Of a stretch of DNA of 25,935 nt, positions 8,765 through 15,897 are shown in pieces. Source of the stretch: Bacillota bacterium. Its GTDB lineage: Bacteria; Bacillota; Clostridia; Christensenellales; Aristaeellaceae. The stretch is from NCBI GenBank assembly GCA_023459675.1, contig JAEWTC010000119.1, forward strand, positions 1 to 25,935. Reading direction: 5' to 3'. Positions within the stretch are counted from its first letter, which is position 1. Each line of letters opens with the position of its first letter. Below the pieces are notes generated by a model. The model was not told where the DNA came from and did not search any database. It saw only the letters and a program-made list of their open reading frames with translations. The position numbers and the translations under genes were made by a program.

Positions 8765-8776
8765 GTCGGGTTCGCT

Positions 8777-9961
8777 TCAGCGGATCCGGATGGCGTTGTC
8801 CATTTGGATCTTTCCATCTTCGGACGGAGCCAGGTACAGCGCGTCGGGCAGGGTTTCGCGGTAGGGGAAAGTAAACCATGCCTGCTTGGGCCCGATGCCC
8901 TGGTTGCCGTAATAACCTTCCATGGCGTCAAATACGGGCTTGCCGTTTTCGTCCACCAGCTGGAGGGACTGGAGTTCCATTCCCACCGCGTCCACGCCGT
9001 CGTACTTCCAGAGCAATACACCCTTCTCGTCCTTGTAGCCTTCGCCGTTTTGCTCGATATACGTATCCATCACCCCGGGGTCTACTTCCCAGTCTACGGT
9101 GATATAGGTCTGAATCGGCGTAAACACCGCGCTGCTGACCCTGGCGCGCCACCGCGGGGTGACGGTTTCCAGGTTCGGCGTAAGCTCCGTCACCTGATCG
9201 CGTATGGAGCAATCCAGCGTGAAGGTGATCATGCCCTTTTCCGGTAAAAGAGTCTGTCCGCTGTCCGGGTCGGTCATAAGCGTATCCAGCGATTGCCGCT
9301 CGCCGATGGGCAGGGCAATCTCCACGGCGTTTCCGCTCAGATATACGTTTTCCTGATCCAGCCGGTAGAGCATGGAATACACGATCTCGCCCGGTGTTTC
9401 CGTGCCGACGTCCAGCCCGCCGGACATGCTGGGCATCCCCACAGGCTGCCCGTCAATCCAGATCGTATCCACCCACCAGCCTACGTTGAGCCGGGAGGCC
9501 GCTTCCATATCCTCCTCCGTCAATAGCCGCAACCCGGAGGGATCGTCGTCAACGCCCATGGGCTTGTCCGCTTTCAGATCGCGGATGGAGTAGGAGACGA
9601 ACAGGGAAATGCCGTCGTACGCGGCTTCCAGCACCCTGATTTCAGCGTCGCCAATCCGCGCGTACTGCAGATCCGTCTGCGTGATGGACGCGGCGTTTTC
9701 CGGCGTAACGCCCATGGTGCGGTCAAACATGCCGCCGGTTAAAAGCGTGGCCGCGATGGCCACGGAGGCGACCAGCAGCACGGCGGCTACGATATAGACC
9801 AGCGCCCTGCGCTTAGAAATGCGGTTACGCGCCGCTGCGGCTTCCTGCCGCGGTTCTTCCTGTGCAATGGCGGCAAGCGTTTCCCGCATTGCGTTGGTAA
9901 ACGAGGCGGGCGGGTTGGGCACGCTTGTTTGCAGCTTCGCGCGGATGGTATGTTTCTTCAT
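8777..9961 (-). CDS. membrane anti-sigma-like protein (DUF4179-type architecture)
   Basis: A 394-residue protein. The N-terminal 45 residues are cytoplasmic, with the family-like PNPPASFTNAMRETLAAIAQEE. One transmembrane helix follows (about 48-70, RALVYIVAAVLLVASVAIAATLL), and then a large extracellular portion of about 320 residues. The architecture is that of the DUF4179/anti-sigma proteins encoded next to ECF sigma factors in Clostridia: the cytoplasmic part would hold the sigma factor and the outer part would sense. I start it at ATG 9961, eight bases after GGGAGG; a TTG at 9967 is too close to that site. The gap to the sigma stop is two bases, so translation is probably coupled. The extracellular ligand is unknown. 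Anti-sigma activity is inferred from position and topology. Confidence 0.7.
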   Translation of the reverse strand: MKKHTIRAKLQTSVPNPPASFTNAMRETLAAIAQEEPRQEAAAARNRISKRRALVYIVAAVLLVASVAIAATLLTGGMFDRTMGVTPENAASITQTDLQYARIGDAEIRVLEAAYDGISLFVSYSIRDLKADKPMGVDDDPSGLRLLTEEDMEAASRLNVGWWVDTIWIDGQPVGMPSMSGGLDVGTETPGEIVYSMLYRLDQENVYLSGNAVEIALPIGERQSLDTLMTDPDSGQTLLPEKGMITFTLDCSIRDQVTELTPNLETVTPRWRARVSSAVFTPIQTYITVDWEVDPGVMDTYIEQNGEGYKDEKGVLLWKYDGVDAVGMELQSLQLVDENGKPVFDAMEGYYGNQGIGPKQAWFTFPYRETLPDALYLAPSEDGKIQMDNAIRIR

Positions 9962-9963
9962 CG

Positions 9964-10518
9964 TCAACGCCTCCCTTCATGCTCTTGCCGGAGCAGATCC
10001 TGCTGCATGCCGATACGCGCATACATCAGCCTGGATTTTACGGTGTTCAGGGATATGTCGAGCATCGCCGCGATTTCCCGCAGTTTATAACCTTCCAGAT
10101 AATGCAGCACCACCGTTACGCGCTGCTCGGGAGACAACCGTGTGAGCGCTTCCCGAAGCTCGCCCAGGTCCTGCGCAGGCGGCGCGGCAATCGTGTTTTC
10201 GTCCAGCGGCTCTTTCATAAGCTGTCTGCGCGCGCGCAGAATATCCACGCATACGTTGTACAGAATACGCGTCAGCCATGGGCGGAACGCGCGAAGGCTT
10301 TGCAGGGTATCCCGCTTCTGCCATGCGCGCGTCAGCGCTTCCTGCACGGCGTCCGCACAGTCTTCAGCATGGGAAAGCATCGACCAGCTGATGTGATAGA
10401 GCAGTTTTTCCAGTTTCATGGCCTCGGTTTGAAAGGTCTGCGCGTCCAAGGCGGTTCCTCCTGCGGTACGTTTTGCCTCCGCTGTCTGGCTGCGGTCGGC
10501 GACTGCCATACTATTCAT
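9964..10518 (-). CDS. ECF (sigma-70 family) RNA polymerase sigma factor
   Basis: 184 residues with only sigma regions 2 and 4. Region 2 covers about 35-100, from LEKLLYHISWSMLSHAEDCADAVQEAL through RAFRPWLTRILYNVCVDILR. Region 4 covers about 120-175 and includes the recognition helix of the HTH in LREIAAMLDISLNTVKSRLMYAR. I start it at 10518, where ATGA overlaps the TGA of the upstream gene and GGAG lies ten bases before. Longer in-frame starts run back into the upstream gene and add no homology. It is followed at two bases by the membrane anti-sigma-like gene. An ECF-type promoter precedes the operon, which suggests the sigma factor drives its own transcription. Confidence 0.9.
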   Translation of the reverse strand: MNSMAVADRSQTAEAKRTAGGTALDAQTFQTEAMKLEKLLYHISWSMLSHAEDCADAVQEALTRAWQKRDTLQSLRAFRPWLTRILYNVCVDILRARRQLMKEPLDENTIAAPPAQDLGELREALTRLSPEQRVTVVLHYLEGYKLREIAAMLDISLNTVKSRLMYARIGMQQDLLRQEHEGRR

Positions 10519-11633
10519 GGGTACAAAGCTCCAAGGTCGAGCCGGGCGGGGTCGATCAGCTCCGCGGTCACGGCGCTTACGACAACGCTTCCATGCTCCG
10601 GTATGCGCGGATCCATGTTCTGCGCCACTTTCCGGTCGGGCATATCCGCGCTCTCGTACAGATCGCCGGTCAGCACCCACGCGGGGGTGAGCGTCTGGCT
10701 TCCGTCCTCGGCTTCCCAGGAAACGTAGCCAAGCGTCAGCCCGGTCACCTTGCGGAGCAAGCCCTGCGCGATCAGCCTTTCGTAGGTCCCAAGCACCTCG
10801 TTAAGCCCGCACAGCGGCAGATCGGCAAGCAGCGTTTCCCGTACGGAAACCAGGCTGAACTGCGCGCTGCAAAACATGCCGCTGCCGTCGGGAAGCATCT
10901 GCAGGATGGCCGTGCCGCCGGTGGGGCGCGTCTGCGCCTGCGCCGGGGTATGGTCGAAGTCCGCAAAACAGCTTTCGCCCCGGCATACCAGGGGCACGCC
11001 GCCGATCTCCTGCGTAAAGTATACCATCAGCACGCCCTGATAGGGCCAGGGATCGCCGGAAAAAGTATCGGAAGCCTTATCGTACGCGCGCAGCGCGCCG
11101 GTGGCATACACGGCGTACGGCGCAACGCCTTCCACCGCGCCGGGGAAGTTGTCCGCAAGCACCCTGTTCATCATGTCCTGCGCGTCGCGCACGGAAGCGG
11201 GGTTATCAAACGCGTACAATTCGTTGGGCGAAAGACCGTTCCACTCCTTGTACACGGCTTGCACGTCCATGCCGCCGGGAGGGTCCTTCCTGTTTGCCGG
11301 TTCGGCTTCCCGCAGCGCCTTGGCCGTGTGGGAATCCAGCCGGAAAAAGCCCGGCTCCTGAAACAGCACGGCGTCCGCCCAGTCGGTTTTGGGCGGCGCC
11401 GCGATCGATGCCATCGCCTCCGCCCGCAGCACGGGCAGGGTTTCCACATCGGGTACCTGAATGGGAATATCCACGGTCACGGTTCTGCCATACGCCGTGT
11501 AGGTTTGATGCCAGCCCTGCGCCGCCTGCACGTGCATTTGCATGACCGTCGCCCCTTCCGCGGCGGCGGGCCGTGCGGCGGCAAGCAGCAGTGCAAGCGC
11601 GATGAACGCTCCTCGTCTGGATCCCTGGCTCAT
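10515..11633 (-). CDS. secreted protein of unknown function, first gene of the sigma operon
   Basis: 372 residues with a signal peptide (residues about 1-25: SRRGAFIALALLLAAARPAAAEG). The rest is a soluble extracytoplasmic domain with no catalytic motif I recognise. It resembles the large DUF6034-like secreted proteins seen near clostridial ECF sigma factors, but that likeness is from memory and uncertain. Cysteines are few and scattered, with no lipobox. It overlaps the sigma factor by ATGA, and the three genes share one promoter, so its product is probably part of the same envelope-sensing circuit: the signal protein, a co-sensor or the main regulated output. AAGGTGG four bases upstream supports the start. 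Confidence 0.6.
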   Translation of the reverse strand: MSQGSRRGAFIALALLLAAARPAAAEGATVMQMHVQAAQGWHQTYTAYGRTVTVDIPIQVPDVETLPVLRAEAMASIAAPPKTDWADAVLFQEPGFFRLDSHTAKALREAEPANRKDPPGGMDVQAVYKEWNGLSPNELYAFDNPASVRDAQDMMNRVLADNFPGAVEGVAPYAVYATGALRAYDKASDTFSGDPWPYQGVLMVYFTQEIGGVPLVCRGESCFADFDHTPAQAQTRPTGGTAILQMLPDGSGMFCSAQFSLVSVRETLLADLPLCGLNEVLGTYERLIAQGLLRKVTGLTLGYVSWEAEDGSQTLTPAWVLTGDLYESADMPDRKVAQNMDPRIPEHGSVVVSAVTAELIDPARLDLGALYP

Positions 11634-11673
11634 GGTTCCACCTTCTCTTCGTCAGTTTGGCGCCGTATCATAA

Positions 11674-11699
11674 GACGCAGGGAAGGGGAAAAGGTTGAA
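11674..11699 (-). promoter_or_regulatory. ECF-type promoter of the sigma operon
   Basis: On the minus strand TTCAAC (11694-11699), a 16-bp spacer and CGTC (11674-11677), about 40 bp before the start codon. This is the AAC...CGTC pattern with the 16-bp spacing of Bacillus ECF promoters such as those of sigma-X/M/V. No good sigma-A -35 box accompanies the nearby TATGAT. Confidence 0.6.
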
Positions 11700-11746
11700 G
11701 GTAACATGATCGCGGTAAAATTTCCGTACATTTTTCCGCACAAGGA

Positions 11747-11772
11747 AAGAGAGCCGCGCAAGCGGCTCTTCC
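11747..11772. terminator. hairpin, first of a related pair
   Basis: GAGCCGC-GCAA-GCGGCTC (11751-11768) with A/T-rich flanks, followed on the minus strand by TCTTTCC. Its stem is identical to that of the hairpin at 11916-11949. The intervening 144 bases hold no supported gene; a 74-codon minus-strand frame crossing the hairpin has no ribosome site. Confidence 0.45.
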
Positions 11773-11915
11773 GGCCTGTCAAAGGTCCGTATTTTCCGGG
11801 CGGCATCGGAGGGTCGCAGCCCTTCGATTGTGATCGTATCGAACGGCTTTGCCCGACGGGCGGTGAGTTTCACCATGCCCGAACTTCAAAAAGAGGCGCA
11901 GCCACTTTTTTGACA

Positions 11916-11949
11916 CGCAAAGAGAGCCGCTCGCGCGGCTCTCTTTGCG
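11916..11949. terminator. terminator of the flavodiiron/rubredoxin operon
   Basis: A 15-bp perfect stem, CGCAAAGAGAGCCGC with GCGGCTCTCTTTGCG around TCGC, begins 14 bases after the rubredoxin stop codon on the minus strand. The T-rich part is within the stem (TCTCTTT). A second, weaker hairpin AAAAAG-AGGCGCAGCCA-CTTTTT lies beside it (about 11889-11910). Confidence 0.65.
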
Positions 11950-11962
11950 GATGCGGCTCCGT

Positions 11963-12571
11963 TTACACGATCTTCTCAAAATCGGACGCCGGATGTTTGC
12001 AAATGGGGCAGGTATAGTCGTCGGGCAGAGGTTCGCCCTCGTATACAAACCCGCAGATCTTGCAGCGGTAGCCCTTGGTTTTGGTCGCGGAGGGCTTGGG
12101 TTTGGTGTTCTTGAAATAATAGGCGTAGGTGAGGCTGGGCTCCTGCGAGAGGACCATGGCTTCGGTGGTATCGCACAGAAACACCATGTGCGAGCCGCAA
12201 TCCTTCTCCTCGCGCACCTTGCCGGAAATAAAGCCGTTGCAGTTCTGCGTCAGGTAGTAAAGCCCGTTTTCCGCGCGCTGGACCTCTTTGAAGTTGGCGA
12301 ACTTGTTCAGCGTCCGCCCGCTTTGAAACCCGAACCGCCGGAAAAGATCAAACGGCGCGCTCTCGGTGAGGATGCTGGCGCAAAATTCGCCGGTTTTTTG
12401 GATGGTTTCGCAGGAGAAATTCGCCTTGGATACCGACAGGCAAAGCCACGGCGGGGTCAGCGCCACCTGCATGAACGCGTTGCCGATGAACCCGTTATCC
12501 CTCTTGCCGTCGCGCGTGGTGATTACAAACAGGCCGTATCCGATTTGGTACAGGGCATTCATGTCGATCAT
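11963..12571 (-). CDS. hrb: high-molecular-weight rubredoxin (flavin reductase plus rubredoxin domains)
   Basis: 202 residues. An N-terminal FMN-dependent flavin reductase domain (about 1-150: ALYQIGYGLFVITTRDGKRDNGFIGNAF...) is fused to a C-terminal rubredoxin domain (about 165-202) whose four cysteines YRCKICGFVY...YTCPICKHP bind a single iron. This is the organisation of Moorella thermoacetica Hrb, which passes electrons from NADH to the flavodiiron protein FprA encoded next to it. The start at 12571 uses ATGA overlapping the fprA stop, with GGAGG nine bases before it. The longer open frame upstream of this point lies within fprA. It is the last gene of a two-gene operon. Confidence 0.92.
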   Translation of the reverse strand: MIDMNALYQIGYGLFVITTRDGKRDNGFIGNAFMQVALTPPWLCLSVSKANFSCETIQKTGEFCASILTESAPFDLFRRFGFQSGRTLNKFANFKEVQRAENGLYYLTQNCNGFISGKVREEKDCGSHMVFLCDTTEAMVLSQEPSLTYAYYFKNTKPKPSATKTKGYRCKICGFVYEGEPLPDDYTCPICKHPASDFEKIV

Positions 12572-13770
12572 TTTGCGTCGCCTCCAAGCATCGCGGCAGC
12601 CAGTGCGTCCAGCTCGCCGCATTGGGTTTCCTTGATGGCGGAAAGCACGGTGAGCGTCGGCTCCGCCACGGCCATGTTTTTCATGCCTTCCAGGTGGGCG
12701 CGGATCAGCTTGCCGGACGCGATCGCCCATGAGCCGCTTTCGATGATCCCCACCTTGCGGTTTTGCATGTTGTGTTCCTTTAGCGTATGCAGGTAATGGG
12801 AAACGGGGGGATAAACGCCCATGTTATACGTGGGGCACGCGATGACGATTTTCCCGCAGCGGAAGGTTTCGGAAAGTATTTCGCTTAAATCGGTGTTGGA
12901 CGCGTCCACAATCTTCACGCGCGTGCCATTGTGTGAAAGCCTTGCGGCCAGGGCCTCGGCCGCGTTCTTGGTATGCCCGTACAGCGAGCCGTAAACAACC
13001 AGAATGTCGCTTGGGTCTTCCGGCTGATACGTGCTCCAGCGATTGTATTTCTCCATATACCAGTCCAGGTTCTTGCGCCACACCGGGCCGTGCAGGGAGC
13101 AGATCCGCGCGATCTGGAACTTGGCGGCCTTCTTGAGTGCTGCCTGCACCTGCGGGCCGTATTTGCCCACGATGTTGGCGTAATACCGGCGGGCTTCGGG
13201 CAGCCAGTCGATCTCAAAGTTCAGCTCGTCGGCAAACAGGTTGCCGCCCAGCGCGCCGAATGCGCCGAACGCGTCCGCGGAAAACAGCGTGCCTGTTTTC
13301 ACGTCATATGTCATCATCACTTCCGGCCAGTGCACCATCGGCGCCGTAAAAAACTCCAGGTCGCGGCTCCCGATGGGCAGCTTGTCCCCGTCGCCCACGG
13401 GTTGAAAAGGCGCTTTGATCTCGCCGAAAAACTGCCCGATCAGCGTTTTGGTTTTCTCGGTGCCCACGAGGGTCACCGCCGGGTACCGCCGGATCAGCGA
13501 TTGCAGCAAAGCGGCATGGTCCGGCTCCATATGGTGCACAACCAAATAATCCAGCGTCCGCCCTTGCAAGCCGGAGGCCAGGTTCTCAAAAAAAAGATCG
13601 GCAACCGCATGGTCGGACGTATCAAACAGCACGGTTTTTTCATCGAGAATTAAATAGGAATTGTACGCGATCCCCTTGGGAATCGGGTACAGATTTTCAA
13701 ACATATTCAGCCGGCGGTCGCTTGCGCCTAAGTAATACAGGCCGTCCGTAATCTCCCGCGCACAGTGCAT
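12568..13770 (-). CDS. fprA: flavodiiron protein, O2/NO reductase
   Basis: 400 residues. The N-terminal metallo-beta-lactamase-like diiron domain carries the full ligand set: H80-x-E82-x-D84-H85 in HHMEPDHAALL, H147 in MVHWPE, D166 in SADAFG and the last His in SLHGPVW. The C-terminal flavodoxin domain (from about 255, VVYGSLYGHTKNAAEAL) binds FMN. The enzyme reduces O2 to water or NO to N2O in the cytoplasm of anaerobes using electrons from rubredoxin, here the next gene. I start at ATG 13770 (MHCAREI) with GGGAGGG at 13777-13783; 13 further in-frame codons upstream have no support. A strong promoter lies at 13801-13829. Confidence 0.95.
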   Translation of the reverse strand: MHCAREITDGLYYLGASDRRLNMFENLYPIPKGIAYNSYLILDEKTVLFDTSDHAVADLFFENLASGLQGRTLDYLVVHHMEPDHAALLQSLIRRYPAVTLVGTEKTKTLIGQFFGEIKAPFQPVGDGDKLPIGSRDLEFFTAPMVHWPEVMMTYDVKTGTLFSADAFGAFGALGGNLFADELNFEIDWLPEARRYYANIVGKYGPQVQAALKKAAKFQIARICSLHGPVWRKNLDWYMEKYNRWSTYQPEDPSDILVVYGSLYGHTKNAAEALAARLSHNGTRVKIVDASNTDLSEILSETFRCGKIVIACPTYNMGVYPPVSHYLHTLKEHNMQNRKVGIIESGSWAIASGKLIRAHLEGMKNMAVAEPTLTVLSAIKETQCGELDALAAAMLGGDAK

Positions 13771-13800
13771 GGCATTCCCTCCCTTATCGTTCACCGTCTT

Positions 13801-13829
13801 ATTGTACACAATGGAGCGTAGCTTGTAAA
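13801..13829 (-). promoter_or_regulatory. promoter of fprA-hrb
   Basis: On the minus strand TTTACA (13824-13829), a 17-bp spacer and TACAAT (13801-13806), about 31 bp before the start codon. No obvious operator lies on it. Confidence 0.75.
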
Positions 13830-13901
13830 ATACTTCTTTTCAGGGAAAATCCCCGGTATGCGGCTGACCGAAACCCCTGTGTGACCGCACTCCGTGTATT
13901 G

Positions 13902-13933
13902 AAAAAAGGGATCCCCGCTGCGGGGGATCCCTT
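13902..13933 (-). terminator. glmS terminator
   Basis: AAGGGATCCCC pairs with GGGGATCCCTT around a six-base loop, and on the minus strand TTTTTTC follows. It begins 17 bases after the glmS stop codon. Confidence 0.9.
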
Positions 13934-13950
13934 GTGCAATCGCTTGCTGG

Positions 13951-15786
13951 TTATTCCACGGTTACGCTCTTGGCCAGGTTGCGGGGCTTGTCCACGTCGC
14001 AGCCGCGGGCTACGGCCATGCAGTAGGCGAACAGCTGCAGCGGGATGATCGCCAGCAGCGGGGATACAAGATCGCCGCCCGCGGGGATGGTCACCAGCCT
14101 GTCCACTTCCGGCGCCACCTGCTGGGCCAGGTCTTCGCGGCAGATCGCCATCACCTGCGCGTCGCGCGCCTTGATCTCCTTAATGTTGGACAACGCCTTG
14201 TCTAAAAGCTCCGGCTGCGTGATGGCGGTGACCACAAGCCTGCCCTTTTCCAGCAGGGCAATCGGCCCGTGCTTCAGCTCGCCGGAGGCATAGGCTTCGG
14301 AAAAGATATAGCTGACTTCCTTGAGCTTCAGGGCCGCTTCCATGGACAGCGCGTAGTCTAGCCCTCTGCCCACGAAAAACACGTGCCCGTTTTTGCATTC
14401 CTCGGCGGCAATTTGCTGCAGCTGTTCCTGGGTATCCACGGCGCGCTTGGCCTTTTCCGGCAGCGCGGCAATTTCCGCCGTCAGCGCTTCCAGCTCCGCG
14501 TCCGAGGCCGTGCCGCGCAAATCGGCCAGCGCAAGCGCGATCATCAACAGCGTCTCCACCTGCGTGGAATACGCCTTGGTGCTGGCAACGGCGATCTCCG
14601 GCCCCGCGTAGGTAAACAGCGTGTTCTGCTCGCCAGCTTCCCTGGCGATGGTGGAGCCCACCACGTTGCAGATCACGAGGGCTTTGGCGTTCTGCCGCTT
14701 GGCCTCGCGCAGCGCCGCCAGCGTATCGGCGGTCTCGCCGCTTTGGGAGATGGCGATGAACAGCTCGTTTTCGTTCAGCATCGGGCTGCGGTAGCGATAC
14801 TCGCTGGCGATATCCACCTCCACCGGCACGCGGGCCAGTTTTTCGATGGCGTATTTGCCGTAGATGCCCGCGTGGTAAGCCGTGCCGCAGGCAACGATGA
14901 CGATTTTCCGGAGCGTTTGCGCTTCGCTCTTCGTCAGGGGAAACCAGCTGTGGTCGTGCGTGCCCAGGGCGTTGCGCGGAGAGAAGGTATTTTGCAGCGC
15001 GGTGGGCTGCTCGTGGATTTCCTTGAGCATGAAGTGCGGATACCCGCTCTTTTCGGCGTTGCTTAAATCCCATGTCACATGATACTGCTCGTGGAGCACC
15101 GTTTCGCCGTTTTGTCCGTAAACCTCGATTCCGTTTGTGCTCAGCACCGCAACTTCCCGGTCGTCCAGGAAAATGACGTCGCGGGTATGGCTGAGCATGG
15201 CGGGAATATCGCTGGCGATGTAGCTTCTGCCCTGCGTATGCCCAACGACCAGCGGGCTTTCGTTGCGGGTGCAGAACAGCTTATCCGGCTCCTGCTCGCA
15301 CACCACGCCCAGGGCGAAGCTGCCCTTCAGCAGCTTGATGGCTTTTAAAAGCGTTTGCTTCATATCGCCTTCGTACAGCGTGGATAACAGGTGGGCAACG
15401 ACCTCCGTATCGGTTTGGGAAACGAACACGCAGCCCTGCTCCATCAGCTGCCTGCGCAGCTGGGAATGGTTTTCGATGATGCCGTTGTGCACGATGGCGA
15501 TGCTCTGCGCGTTGTTGAAATGCGGGTGCGCATTCACGTCGTTGGGCTCGCCGTGGGTTGCCCAGCGCGTATGGCCGATGCCGATATGCCCGAACAGCGG
15601 CTGTGCTTCCAGCAGGTTTTCCAGGTTTTCCAGCCGGCCCTTGGTTTTGGCTACGTAAAGCTTTCCCTCTTTGTCCAATATCGCCACTCCGGCGCTGTCG
15701 TAACCACGGTAGCTTAGGCGCTCCAGCCCGTCCAGCAGGATGGGGCTGGTATCCTCATTCCCGATGTAGCCGACGATTCCGCACAT
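13951..15786 (-). CDS. glmS: glutamine--fructose-6-phosphate aminotransferase (isomerizing)
   Basis: 611 residues, the usual size. It makes glucosamine-6-phosphate from fructose-6-phosphate and glutamine, the first committed step to UDP-GlcNAc and peptidoglycan. The N-terminal class II glutaminase domain starts MCGIVGYIG (Cys2 is the nucleophile after Met removal) and includes HTRWATHGEPNDVNAHPH. Two SIS sugar-isomerase domains follow, with SQSGETADTLAALREAK and, later, SGELKHGPIALLEKG. The C-terminus ends KPRNLAKSVTVE, the family-typical NLAKSVTVE motif. The start has GGAGG nine bases upstream. The 5' leader is too short for, and shows none of, the glmS ribozyme core, so control is probably at the promoter, where a palindrome overlaps the -10 box. 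Confidence 0.97.
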   Translation of the reverse strand: MCGIVGYIGNEDTSPILLDGLERLSYRGYDSAGVAILDKEGKLYVAKTKGRLENLENLLEAQPLFGHIGIGHTRWATHGEPNDVNAHPHFNNAQSIAIVHNGIIENHSQLRRQLMEQGCVFVSQTDTEVVAHLLSTLYEGDMKQTLLKAIKLLKGSFALGVVCEQEPDKLFCTRNESPLVVGHTQGRSYIASDIPAMLSHTRDVIFLDDREVAVLSTNGIEVYGQNGETVLHEQYHVTWDLSNAEKSGYPHFMLKEIHEQPTALQNTFSPRNALGTHDHSWFPLTKSEAQTLRKIVIVACGTAYHAGIYGKYAIEKLARVPVEVDIASEYRYRSPMLNENELFIAISQSGETADTLAALREAKRQNAKALVICNVVGSTIAREAGEQNTLFTYAGPEIAVASTKAYSTQVETLLMIALALADLRGTASDAELEALTAEIAALPEKAKRAVDTQEQLQQIAAEECKNGHVFFVGRGLDYALSMEAALKLKEVSYIFSEAYASGELKHGPIALLEKGRLVVTAITQPELLDKALSNIKEIKARDAQVMAICREDLAQQVAPEVDRLVTIPAGGDLVSPLLAIIPLQLFAYCMAVARGCDVDKPRNLAKSVTVE

Positions 15787-15808
15787 AATAATTACCCTCC
15801 GCTTGTTG

Positions 15809-15847
15809 ATGTGCTCACATTGTATTATATTGTATTATAATTTGCAA
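15809..15847 (-). promoter_or_regulatory. glmS promoter with palindrome at the start site
   Basis: On the minus strand TTGCAA (15842-15847), a 17-bp spacer and TACAAT (15819-15824). The spacer and -10 lie in a tandem repeat of TATAATACAA. ATGTG-AG-CACAT (15809-15820), a 12-bp palindrome, covers the -10 end and the expected start site and may be an operator. Confidence 0.6.
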
Positions 15848-15897
15848 GCCTTTTTTCAAATATTCCGTGGAGGCCGAATAACGTGCGCTCCCTGCGC

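Noticed and set aside
8040..8864. Frames starting at TTG in each leader repeat (both read MPGAGIS at the start)
   Set aside because: The repeated peptide start only reflects the RNA repeat. The copies are 94 bases apart, so they are in different frames, and the differences between copies keep base pairing instead of codons.
11652..11876. 74-codon minus-strand frame MVKLTARRAKPFD...
   Set aside because: No ribosome site; it crosses the 11747-11772 hairpin and reaches into the ECF promoter region.
10473..12017. 514-codon plus-strand frame opposite the secreted protein gene
   Set aside because: It crosses the ECF promoter and both hairpins, has no ribosome site and no recognisable motif.
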